From Stentor coeruleus (Eukaryota; Ciliophora; Heterotrichea; Heterotrichida; Stentoridae), in the NCBI GenBank assembly GCA_001970955.1, contig MPUH01000223.1, forward strand, positions 1 to 64,000: a stretch of 64,000 nucleotides of DNA. Reading direction: 5' to 3'. Of the stretch, positions 41,895 through 51,035 are shown one piece after another. Positions within the stretch are counted from its first letter, which is position 1, and each line of letters starts with the position of its first letter. The translations under genes and the position numbers were made by a program. The notes under the pieces are model-generated. The model was not told where the DNA came from. It did not search any database and saw only the letters and a list, made by a program, of their open reading frames with translations.

Positions 41895-44800
41895 CTAACT
41901 ACTTTCTCCTTTAATTTTCTCAAAATGTTCATCTATTCTCTTAAATCTATTTTCTTCAACCTTCTCAATTTTATCTATTTTTTGCGCAGTTTCCTCAAAA
42001 AATCCAACAATTCTCTTAAATCTATTTTTTTCATCTTTCTTATCTTTCTCAATTTTATCTATTTTTTCCATAAGTTCATTCTGTTTTCTTTTATTCTTTG
42101 CTTTGAAATCACTGACAAAATCTCTTAAATTAAGGACTTTTCCTCTCCAGCATGATTTTGAATTTTTAAAAGCATCAATGCAAACATGATAATATTCTTC
42201 ATTACTTTCCCTGCTTCCAAAGCATCTTCTTATACATTTAAATTCATAAATTACTGAAATCATTTCTTTATAATTATAAATATCAGCTTTATATTGGAAT
42301 TCATCAAAGCAGTCACCTAGAATTGAAATAATCATATTAAGCATTATGATTATGTTAATTGTAATTGCTAATAGTATCATAAATCCTATTAAAGGAGTTG
42401 TATCCTGATCAATATCAATAACCCCAACAGTAAAGGCAAAAGGCATATAGAATATTTCTTGAAGACTAACATCAGATTTTTTTGCAATGATATTCATTAC
42501 TCCAAATGACACAACTGAATAAACAAAAATGCACATAAAAGGAATAATTTCTTCAGAGCTTATAAATATAAGCCTAATATAATATCTTGTACTTTCAAAA
42601 ACTCTAAATACACTAATTCCTCTTATCAAGCTAAAAAGCATAATGACACATTCGAAAATAAAAAAACCATATGACTCTTCATCCCAAAAACTAAGACTAC
42701 AATAAAAAAAGCCAGTTGTTAAAACTCTTGCAAGATCAATATAATTCCAAAAATCAGTAAAATAAAAACTAGCATCTTTTATAATCTGAGTAATTTCAAT
42801 AGCAGCGAATAAAACAGTCAAAATCATAACAATAGCATTTGCGATAATACTTTCATTAGAGAAAAATATTATTGAGAAATACACAGCGAGAACATTTGCT
42901 AATTGTAAGATTGGAATAATCCATATGAATATTTCTATATCATTCCAGTTATATTGTATAATATATTGAATAAATTCAGTTCTGAAAATATCTTCATTTT
43001 CATATCCAATAAGCGATTCAACTATTTCAAAGCTTGTGACTATATAGAAATTACCATCAAAAGGAATTCTTGAAGATTTTAATAATAAAGGCTTTTTAAT
43101 TCTTTTTTGTTTTCCATCGCTTGAAGCTTTTTTATTTTTCTTACCGGAATATTCTGTGAAATCTTTTAATTCATGTTTCATAGTGGAATTAAGAATTATT
43201 ATAGGTAAACTTTTTTGAGTTTCTCCAAAATAAACATGATCAGCTACCTCGTATAAGCAAACATTAAAAAATTTTTGAAGTTGTCTAGATGAACCTCTTA
43301 TTATTAAAGGGAGATCTTTGGATATAGCATGAAGAGAAGCAATGAAAATATCTCTTTGAGAATTATTTGAAAGTGTGATTAGATATTTTATTAGTAAATC
43401 AGTGCATTGATGGTTTTGACGTTCAATTGAATATCTTATTGGAGAATAACCGAATATGTCAGCTTTTAAAGGAACTTTAGGGTTTTTAAAGAGTTCTTTG
43501 ATTTTTGAGTGAAGACCTTTATATGCTGCGAAATGGATTCCAGTGTATTTGTTGTGTCCAACTGTGCAATTTAGAGCATTTACTGAAATACTTGTTTGCG
43601 TTCTTTGCTTAAGCCATGCAATCAAATACTTATGATGAAGAACATTTTGATACCCAGATTCAAAAAGCCTATTCAATTCATTAAATTTTATTTTATAACT
43701 CTGATTAAGATCATTAGTTTGATTAGAGTTTATTGTTTCATTTTCAGCATTTTCCCCTGATTGAGGGTTTACTTTAATACACTCGCCCCCATTTCTTTTT
43801 AAAACTATAAAAGATTTTTCATCAAAGTAACATTCCCATTCATCTGCATCATAATATTCTAAATCATATTCAACAGTAAATTTTGAAATAACTTCATAAA
43901 GTTTATTTTTCCTGATAATTGCGTATTTTTTACAAGGACTTATAATTAATTCATCTATTTTCAAATCTTCTATTTTTAAATCTTCATTAGCATTTTTGCT
44001 TTTGTTAAATAATTTAATATCTTGATTGTTACTAAAATTCCATAGTTTTACTGTTCTATCATTAGAAGAGCTTATTAGTAAATTCATACTTTTATAGAAA
44101 ATGACTGATGATATATTTTTTGAATGGGCTGATATAGAGTATTCTAATGTTTTGTTTTTCAAATTCCAAACTTTTATAAAGTTATCAAAAGATCCACTAA
44201 CAAGGAAATCCCCATGTTCAGAAAACCCAACACTTGTAATTTTCCCAGTGTGTCCATTAAATGCATATTCTTGTCGGGAATATTTTAGGTTCCAGATTAT
44301 TATTGTATTATCCGTTGATCCACTTGCTGCAAAATCCTGATAAACTGCGATGGCAGTAACCCAGCCATCGTGTCCTCTGAATTTGTGACTAGCATTAAGG
44401 GTTTTTAATTCCCATTTTATTATTGACTTATCATTTGAGCCACTTAATAAATATTCATTATCTTTATAAAACGCAAAACATGTCACTTGACCTTTATGCC
44501 CTGAAAGTATTGTTTTTTTCTTTCCATCAAGTACATAAATAGTAATATTAAATGATGCAGTTTCAGATATAGCAAGTAAATCATCTTTATTACATAAAGC
44601 AATTGCAATTATGCAACCTTTACCTTCATAAATACGCTGTTCATTAGTTGAATTCTGTTCATAAATGTTAATGGATTTCCTTTTTTCAATTTTTGCAACG
44701 AAATTCTTTATGAAAACATTTCCATTTTTTAACCCATAAATTATAAAGTCTTTTAATTTATCAGTATTCCCAAAACATAATGATTTTGCAGGACTTGGTA

Positions 44801-45977
44801 CTTCAAAAGATGATTCAGTTACTTTTAGATCTTCAAATTTCAATATTTCTATTTTATTTTCTTCACATGCTATAGCTAAATTTGTATAATCACTATTTAA
44901 AGCCATTGAGTTAGGATCTTTTTTTAAGGTTGTTATTATGTCCTTTTCTTTGCATTCTAATTTTTGCAATATTATTTCTTTTTCATCTATTCCCACGAGA
45001 AATTTTTTATCTTGGCTGAAAAAAACTTTTTTAATAGGAAAGTTGTGGTTATCTATTTCTGATTCAATGCTTTTGCTTTTGAGATTCCATAACCTTATAA
45101 GAAAACTTTCTTTTTGGAATCCTGCTGCTATGTATTTTCCATCAAGACTAAAAGCCACATTTGATATCATAATTTCTTGACTTGAAAATTCGAAATACAA
45201 ACTATCTTTATGTAAATCCCATACCATAAATTGACTTTCATAACTACTTGCCAACAATTTCCCTATAGTATTTGCTGTAAAAGCTAAACTAATAATTTCT
45301 GTTTCGCTTTGAAATCTATGAAGGATGTTTAATGAATTTATATCAAGAACTTTGATATAATTATCACTTGACCCAATTATAATATTAGCTTCATCAGTTG
45401 TAAAAAGGACTTTATTTATTGATTCTTCTTCGATGATTTTAAAATATTTTTCAAATTTTGGTATTTTCCATATTTTTACTGTATCGTCATCTGAACATGA
45501 AGCCAAATAAGTATTTTTTATACTAATATCCATACTATTTATCTTACTATCATGTGCTTCGAATTCAATTGGTTTCTTATTTTTTTCTATATCTTCCCAA
45601 TAATTGATAATTCCATCATCTGAAGCAATTGCAATATTATTTGTTTTTTTCCCACATTCAATTGAAGTCAATTGTTTGTCATTTTTTAATATTTCGATAG
45701 ATTCTTTGCTATCTATATTCAATAGGGATACTAAAGAATTGTTATAGCCTAATACTAAGTATTTGCTGTTGAATGTAAGAGAACATACTTCAATATTATT
45801 ATCTTCACTCAATGCTGGTTTGATCATCAAATTGTCTACGACCTTGATGCTTCTCATGAGCTCAAATAGTTTTAATATGTTTTTAATATCATTTAGATGC
45901 TTTTCTGATGAGTTTTCCTTTGAATTTTCAGGAATTTCATCATCAATAAGAGGCTGGCTTAAAATAGACACGGACAT
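41895..45977 (-). CDS. WD40-ankyrin-TRP-type cation channel fusion
   Basis: 1360 residues in one exon. Residues about 60-640 hold at least ten WD40 repeats (ASCSDDDTVKIWKI, LLSGSNDKSIIKWEL, AASGSTDNTIIIWNL, LVSGSFDNFIKVWNL, LISSSNDRTVKLWNF). Residues about 810-890 look like ankyrin units (TGIHFAAYKGLHSKI, FGYSPIRYSIERQ). Six membrane spans run from about 1016 to 1225, with the pore-side LNMIISILGDCFDEFQ of TRP channels at S6. The C-terminus is a charged coiled coil with the element ENRFKRI occurring three times. It is probably a plasma-membrane or ciliary cation channel whose cytosolic propeller is the sensing or docking part. The channel family is TRP-like by eye; ion selectivity cannot be read. 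Confidence 0.85.
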   Translation of the reverse strand: MSVSILSQPLIDDEIPENSKENSSEKHLNDIKNILKLFELMRSIKVVDNLMIKPALSEDNNIEVCSLTFNSKYLVLGYNNSLVSLLNIDSKESIEILKNDKQLTSIECGKKTNNIAIASDDGIINYWEDIEKNKKPIEFEAHDSKINSMDISIKNTYLASCSDDDTVKIWKIPKFEKYFKIIEEESINKVLFTTDEANIIIGSSDNYIKVLDINSLNILHRFQSETEIISLAFTANTIGKLLASSYESQFMVWDLHKDSLYFEFSSQEIMISNVAFSLDGKYIAAGFQKESFLIRLWNLKSKSIESEIDNHNFPIKKVFFSQDKKFLVGIDEKEIILQKLECKEKDIITTLKKDPNSMALNSDYTNLAIACEENKIEILKFEDLKVTESSFEVPSPAKSLCFGNTDKLKDFIIYGLKNGNVFIKNFVAKIEKRKSINIYEQNSTNEQRIYEGKGCIIAIALCNKDDLLAISETASFNITIYVLDGKKKTILSGHKGQVTCFAFYKDNEYLLSGSNDKSIIKWELKTLNASHKFRGHDGWVTAIAVYQDFAASGSTDNTIIIWNLKYSRQEYAFNGHTGKITSVGFSEHGDFLVSGSFDNFIKVWNLKNKTLEYSISAHSKNISSVIFYKSMNLLISSSNDRTVKLWNFSNNQDIKLFNKSKNANEDLKIEDLKIDELIISPCKKYAIIRKNKLYEVISKFTVEYDLEYYDADEWECYFDEKSFIVLKRNGGECIKVNPQSGENAENETINSNQTNDLNQSYKIKFNELNRLFESGYQNVLHHKYLIAWLKQRTQTSISVNALNCTVGHNKYTGIHFAAYKGLHSKIKELFKNPKVPLKADIFGYSPIRYSIERQNHQCTDLLIKYLITLSNNSQRDIFIASLHAISKDLPLIIRGSSRQLQKFFNVCLYEVADHVYFGETQKSLPIIILNSTMKHELKDFTEYSGKKNKKASSDGKQKRIKKPLLLKSSRIPFDGNFYIVTSFEIVESLIGYENEDIFRTEFIQYIIQYNWNDIEIFIWIIPILQLANVLAVYFSIIFFSNESIIANAIVMILTVLFAAIEITQIIKDASFYFTDFWNYIDLARVLTTGFFYCSLSFWDEESYGFFIFECVIMLFSLIRGISVFRVFESTRYYIRLIFISSEEIIPFMCIFVYSVVSFGVMNIIAKKSDVSLQEIFYMPFAFTVGVIDIDQDTTPLIGFMILLAITINIIIMLNMIISILGDCFDEFQYKADIYNYKEMISVIYEFKCIRRCFGSRESNEEYYHVCIDAFKNSKSCWRGKVLNLRDFVSDFKAKNKRKQNELMEKIDKIEKDKKDEKNRFKRIVGFFEETAQKIDKIEKVEENRFKRIDEHFEKIKGESS

Positions 45978-46284
45978 ATTAGATATATAAAGCGATGAAA
46001 TAAAAATGATTTGAGATGGCGAAATTTAGATAATCCAAATGAAATATTAGTTGGATTTAGATTCTTAAATTTGTAAAGAATCAATAACAGAGTATTAATA
46101 GTAAGATGGTAGTCAGCCAATAACTATTATAAAACATTTTTTTGCATTGTTATAAAGATAGTATATAATAGTAATATTTAAGTTTTCTAATTAGTTTAAT
46201 TAAAAATATCATAATTTTAAACTGTTTTTATATAAGTAGTTGTATAATCATCCTTAATTATTCACAATTCATGAAACGATCGAA

Positions 46285-46440
46285 AATCAAAAATTTCTAG
46301 CCTTTAAGATCTGAGAAATCAAAGTTTTATAGGCTTCGATAATAAAATATGCATTTTTTCTGACGTCATCAAATACAATATTTTTTTTGCAAGCTAAAAC
46401 ATATAGAGAATAACTAATTTTTAATGTAAAACTTTCTGAT
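46285..46440 (-). pseudogene. Possible short coding remnant
   Basis: About 50 codons open on the minus strand without ATG, reading SESFTLKISYSLYVLACKKN and then IVFDDVRKNAYFIIEAYKTL. The composition is protein-like but the stretch is short, and I know no family. It could be chance. Confidence 0.25.
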
Positions 46441-47402
46441 TAAGCAGACTTTAGCTTATTTTTTCATGTAAATTTAATAAAGCATCAGTTTTTATGATTT
46501 CAGTATTTTTTCTAATAAACTAAAAATTACGAATGCAGATATTAAGAGATTAAAACTTAAAAGATTATAAATCTCAATGAATCAGAGTTGAAAACTTTTA
46601 AATGTTTATAGATAATCATTAAAATTTGTATTTTTCTTAATATAATATATCCCAACTTATATACTAAGTAAATTTTATATTAGATTTTAATCCAAATAAA
46701 AATTAAGATATATACTGTTTGGAAATATTTTTAGTATATATAAATTTTGACATTATTTTATATACATAGTAATTTTTACACAAAGATTAAAAGCTTAATT
46801 GTACTTCAATTTTTACTTAAAAATTTTGAATTCCAATACTAAATTATGAATTATTTTATGAAATCCTTTTCTAGAATTTACAAGTTCAGGCACTTTTTCT
46901 ATCTTGCATTGATTTTACACATAGTATGAATAAATAAAATTCAAAATAATCTTAAGAATCTAAGGTCTTCAGGGTAGATTTAACTTAAAGCATTTATTAA
47001 ACATTATCAAACGCAGATTTTTCTGTTATTTTAATATCAAAACTCTTAATGCTTTTTTAACAGGCTGTCTATGTTTTATGATCAGGTTAAAGCTGTAGTT
47101 CGATTTCCTTTTATTCAGATAAAATATTTTTTGAGCTAAATTTTTCATTTCTGTCACAATTATGTGTGATAAAATTTTAATTCTAGTTTGAAAAATGAAC
47201 TTTTAGTTGGCAGATTCTTGATACACTCCATTATTCGAAAATTATTTTCATCTTTGATCATAAGGCAAAAATATTAACTTTGTATTAAGGATTTATTGTT
47301 ATAGAGAAAATAATTTACATTTGATTAAAACCGAACTGAAAACCACGCTTCAAATTAATATATATTTTATTGTATTCAATATACATATAATTATACTATA
47401 TT

Positions 47403-47479
47403 TAAAAAATTGAAGCTTTCACTGTTAAAGTATTGCTATTCCATTTTATTATCATAGAAAACTTTTCTATATAAATAAT
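47403..47479 (+). repeat. 77-bp direct repeat, copy 1, left of the N
   Basis: Identical over 77 bp to 47528-47604. It ends 48 bp before the single N. Interpreted as the same DNA present at two contig ends that were joined without collapsing the overlap. Confidence 0.9.
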
Positions 47480-47526
47480 TATATATAATAAAATCAATAT
47501 TCATATGAACTTTAAATTTAAAGCAT

Positions 47527-47527
47527 N
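47527..47527. other. Single-N assembly join
   Basis: The only ambiguous base in the window, immediately before copy 2 of the 77-bp repeat. It marks a scaffold join, so the real distance and sequence between 47480 and 47527 are uncertain. Confidence 0.9.
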
Positions 47528-47604
47528 TAAAAAATTGAAGCTTTCACTGTTAAAGTATTGCTATTCCATTTTATTATCATAGAAAACTTTTCTATATAAA
47601 TAAT
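47528..47604 (+). repeat. 77-bp direct repeat, copy 2, right of the N
   Basis: Exact second copy of 47403-47479, starting directly after the N. After the copy the two sequences diverge completely (ATTATATATA versus ATCCTGTCAA). Confidence 0.9.
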
Positions 47605-47878
47605 CCTGTCAATCCACAAAAAATTCTCTGTTAAAAAAAGCTCTTCTCCAGCATTATTCCACAGCCAAAACCAAAGCTCTTCTTTACTCACATCCATCAC
47701 CTCAAAAGCTTCACATAAAAATACCATTATCAAACTTTCACATAAAAACCTCTACACAATCCAATCCATTACCAACTTTACAAAATCTCTTAAAAAGTAT
47801 CTAAAAGCCTCACATTTTATACTTAAATACCATATTTTCCTTATCTTTTCAACATATTTCTAATTACAAAATTATTAA

Positions 47879-48626
47879 ATGTTAGTTGTATACGCCTTAA
47901 TACTAGTGCACTCGTTTTATTTGTTGATAATCCTAATAACAACTATTGTCAACAAACGATTAGGTACAATCCAAAGGACAAAAACCGAAGAAGTAATCGT
48001 AACATCAAGTGTTGCACATACTGGGATTGAAACATCATGTTCAAGACCTTCATATAAAAAAAATAACTTGACTATTGAAGTCCCAGATACTAGTATGGAA
48101 GTTGAAGATACAGAATCTAAATTTATCAAACAATATTATAAAGTAATTTCTAATATAGACCCAATGCTTTCCAGCACTACTTTTTAGTACGAATAATTCG
48201 AAAATATCGAAAAAAGCAAGGATTACGATATGGTTTACTTTGCTAGGATTGGAAATTTATGTAAATTCTATTATACTTATTGATGAAGCCCTTGCTGTTA
48301 GCTCGATTATTTCGTGTTTGATTTCTTCGCCACTTAGTTTTGTACTTACTTTTGTGTTTAAAATAACGGTAAGATTTAGGTAGGCGACATATAAACGGTG
48401 GGTTTTAGGTTTGGGGTATGGATTTGCGTTTGCCCTGTCAGCTGTAGTCATCATTTTCTCAGTTTTTCAAAAAGTTGAGAATGTTAGCTTTTTTGTCACT
48501 AGTTCTGTACTTGTTGTCCTATTTGAAATGGCTTTAATGGAGCCATTTCGCACATTGATAAAAGCAATAGGTTATTTAGTATTCAAAGATTTGGGTGTAT
48601 TGACAAACTTTTGTGAAGAATTATAA
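47879..48626 (+). CDS. Multi-TM protein, three exons
   Basis: 238 residues after removing a 16-nt intron (48143-48158) and a 15-nt intron (48369-48383). The product has an N-terminal span (VVYALILVHSFYLLIILITT) and a polar Ser/Thr-rich loop to about residue 105. Further spans follow at about 110-130 (TIWFTLLGLEIYVNSIILI), 133-160, 168-190 (WVLGLGYGFAFALSAVVIIF) and 195-215. The layout (a basic stretch, KKARITIWFTL, before spans) resembles the membrane C-terminal ends of ciliate polycystin/REJ-like proteins, but it is small and the match is loose. Its stop is only 5 bp before the ATG of the next gene on the same strand. Confidence 0.7.
48143..48158 (+). other. 16-nt intron
   Basis: GTAATTTCTAATATAG. 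Its removal moves the frame so that ...KQYYK continues into TQCFPALLFSTNNSK and the membrane spans. Confidence 0.85.
48369..48383 (+). other. 15-nt intron
   Basis: GTAAGATTTAGGTAG with an in-frame TAG. Splicing gives ...VFKIT-ATYKRWVLG and keeps the frame to the TAA at 48624-48626. Confidence 0.88.
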
Positions 48627-48631
48627 TAAAT

Positions 48632-49570
48632 ATGCTTTTCTCTAAATCAGCCTTAAGCGATGGAAGGAAAAAAGTTATAAAGCTTAAGAAAAAAGGGGCC
48701 TTTAGAGAACTCAATGTCGAAACCGAAAGAGATTTTCTTCTTGAAGGCTCTGGAGATGTTATGAACTTCCTTACACCTAATGGTCAAAATACAAGTGGGA
48801 CTAAAATGACTAATGGAAAAATATTACCGTATAATGTTATAGGATCATATTCAGCTTTTTCAGCACAATATGAAACTGAGACTAAACTCAGGTTTTCTAG
48901 AAAACTGACGAATTCTAATTCAATAAAACAACCTCAAATGAGACCGAGCCTTTTACATCCCAAAATTGACCCTAAAACTAAGTTTAATGATATGATGAAA
49001 AGGATAAATGATGCACATATAAGATCGGAACAAGAAGAAAAAGATAGGGAAAAGTTTTTAGCAGAATCGCAACTACGTAAACATCGGGTGCTTTATCAAA
49101 ACATTCAAAAACTCGAAAGAAAAAGCACTAAATCTATAGAATCCCCTGATAAGCTTCTGTTAAAAACTTCAACATCGTCTAGAAACTCAAGTCTTTTTGG
49201 TTTAAAAAAAGTGAAAAGAGGAAATAATTCCTGTTTTGACTTAGGAAACAATCTTATATGGTACATGTCATTAAGAAAAAATCAAGAAAATGAGCATCTA
49301 GAATCATATATGTGTATTGGTAATGAACTAAATGGTTTATATACTAAAGTAAAGAAACCAAATCCATATTTTAAAGCAGACAAAAAATTTTTAGATGCAA
49401 TGATGGAAGAAAACTATAAGGATTTAGAAGTTGTTGGGGTTAATAAGCTTGCTTTAGAAGTTGAAGCTGTAAAAAAAATAGGATATGAATATTTAAAACC
49501 TGAACTTTTGAATTATAATAAAGGACGATGTCAAGATGAGATTATTATAGAACATTATGATGATTTTTAA
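48632..49570 (+). CDS. Hypothetical basic protein
   Basis: 312 residues, Lys/Ser/Asn-rich, with a helical stretch near 125-165 (RINDAHIRSEQEEKDREKF) and no membrane segment. No family recognised. The first ATG is 5 bp after the stop of the preceding gene. The next in-frame Met is at about residue 43 (MNFLTPNGQ), so a later start is possible. With the first ATG there is practically no room for a separate promoter. Confidence 0.65.
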   Translation: MLFSKSALSDGRKKVIKLKKKGAFRELNVETERDFLLEGSGDVMNFLTPNGQNTSGTKMTNGKILPYNVIGSYSAFSAQYETETKLRFSRKLTNSNSIKQPQMRPSLLHPKIDPKTKFNDMMKRINDAHIRSEQEEKDREKFLAESQLRKHRVLYQNIQKLERKSTKSIESPDKLLLKTSTSSRNSSLFGLKKVKRGNNSCFDLGNNLIWYMSLRKNQENEHLESYMCIGNELNGLYTKVKKPNPYFKADKKFLDAMMEENYKDLEVVGVNKLALEVEAVKKIGYEYLKPELLNYNKGRCQDEIIIEHYDDF

Positions 49571-49965
49571 ATAGTATAGTATGATAATAATGAGTTTTTA
49601 TATAATTTTCAGTTTTGCTTGTGTGGGTTAATCATAGGAAATTATGATTTAAAGAGTTCTGGCTTTGCTATTGTCTTTGATAGGATTATGAAAAAAAAAT
49701 GATGCAAACTTGTTGGTTTTATATAGTATAAAAATAAAAAGGTATATATATTCAGTTATTCTTATAGTTGATTTATTTAAATTTTTCTTTGATATTTTCT
49801 TATTGGAATATCATATCTAATCAGTTATAATCAAAAGTATTATCTATAATATATTTAATCCATTAACTCTATTGCAAGCCAATTAAAAACACTATAAAGT
49901 GTAATTTTAAGACTCTATTATCCCAGCATTAGACCTAAATGCTAAAAAATATTACGATGTAATAA
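49571..49965. other. Intergenic spacer
   Basis: 395 bp between tandem plus-strand genes. Weakly G-rich at the left, C-rich in the last 100 bp. No gene seen. Confidence 0.5.
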
Positions 49966-50715
49966 ATGTCTTATCGTAGCAATAGCCCATCTCAAGACCT
50001 AACAAAACTTTCTCCACGCTTAAACTGTCCTAAAAAGCTGACTATTCTCTTATCTGACTGTAACAAACTCCAAAACTCATTAGTCGAAACTTGGGCAAAA
50101 GCATCAAAAAACAGCTTAACAAGTAAACATATAGTCAAAGGGCTTAAGCAATCACTAGACAATGACCCACAAAATGATTTGTTTAGAAAAGAATTTGAAA
50201 ATTACCGAAAAAAAAAACCACCGAAAAAGGAGCCAAAAGTATCGGAAGTTCAAAAAAAAATAGATTCGATATTAAGATCACCAAAAATCAATGAAAAATT
50301 CCCTTTAAAAGGTTCAGAGTATAGGAATTTCCCTTTGGAAAGCGAAAGATTATATATAAACACAGATGAGATTATCACAAAAGAAGCTAGGATTATACTG
50401 GAAAACAATAAAAGGAAGTTTGGAGAGCATTTTCCAAAAGAGATTATGCTTTATGAAAATGCTTTAATGAAAAAACATAAGAAATTTTTACCTGTTTTAT
50501 GTAAAAGTAGAGAAAAAATCCCAGATGTATTGAGTATAAAGCCTTTAAGGAATGTTTCTGGGACTGTAAGTCAGATGGCGCTTCCGGCTGTGACGAGTAG
50601 GGGTTTGATTGATGAAGAGAAAGATATATTTTCTACTATATTTATGGAAAATAAGAGAATTATCAGGAAAATTCCAGCTTATAAGTATGTCATGCATAAG
50701 AATAAAAATTTATAG
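49966..50715 (+). CDS. Hypothetical basic protein
   Basis: 249 residues, Lys-rich (NYRKKKPPKKEPKV near 80-93), mostly helical in character, no membrane segment or recognised domain. A single exon ending in TAG. Similar in style to other small basic proteins of this window (22378, 23950, 48632), with no clear sequence relation. Confidence 0.65.
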   Translation: MSYRSNSPSQDLTKLSPRLNCPKKLTILLSDCNKLQNSLVETWAKASKNSLTSKHIVKGLKQSLDNDPQNDLFRKEFENYRKKKPPKKEPKVSEVQKKIDSILRSPKINEKFPLKGSEYRNFPLESERLYINTDEIITKEARIILENNKRKFGEHFPKEIMLYENALMKKHKKFLPVLCKSREKIPDVLSIKPLRNVSGTVSQMALPAVTSRGLIDEEKDIFSTIFMENKRIIRKIPAYKYVMHKNKNL

Positions 50716-51035
50716 TTAAAATTATAAGGTTTTTATCGGAGATTTTGTTTGGAAAGGTTATGTTGTTGTGTATTTTATATATTTTCTTATGGATTTTATG
50801 ATTAAGGGTGTTAGTTATTGTCATTATCATTGATATTACAATTGGTGTTGTTGATAATAGTTTGTATTTATCCAATTTACATATCAAAACAATAAAATAT
50901 TTCTATATCAATAACACTATCCAATATAAAATTATCCTTTATTATAAACACATTATTATCATCCTTAAACAAAAATTCTACAACTAATCTTAAAAAAAAA
51001 CTTAATCAAAACTTAATCTATATTTTCCAACACAT
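50716..51035. other. Convergent spacer with skew switch
   Basis: 320 bp. G/T-rich to about 50830 with GGGTGTTAG at 50807-50815, then C/A-rich. No gene seen. Confidence 0.65.

Larger units (their letters stand above)
45978..47878. other. 1.9-kb divergent spacer with assembly join
   Basis: Between the channel gene (minus) and the multi-TM gene (plus). It contains a weak minus-strand coding-like remnant (46285-46440), and a single N at 47527 flanked by a 77-bp exact duplication. 47605-47878 is C/A-rich, leading to the next gene. The rest is featureless AT-rich DNA. Confidence 0.6.

Noticed and set aside
46361-46368. TGACGTCA, a perfect CRE/bZIP palindrome about 380 bp upstream of the channel gene
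   Set aside because: It lies inside a possible coding remnant (FDDVRKN) and a lone 8-mer is weak evidence.
46981-47340. Minus-strand protein-like translation interrupted mainly at TAA/TAG
   Set aside because: Stop density (about 14 in 155 codons) equals the random expectation.
47518-47733. 71-codon minus-strand frame
   Set aside because: It crosses the N and the duplicated contig end, so it is an assembly artefact.
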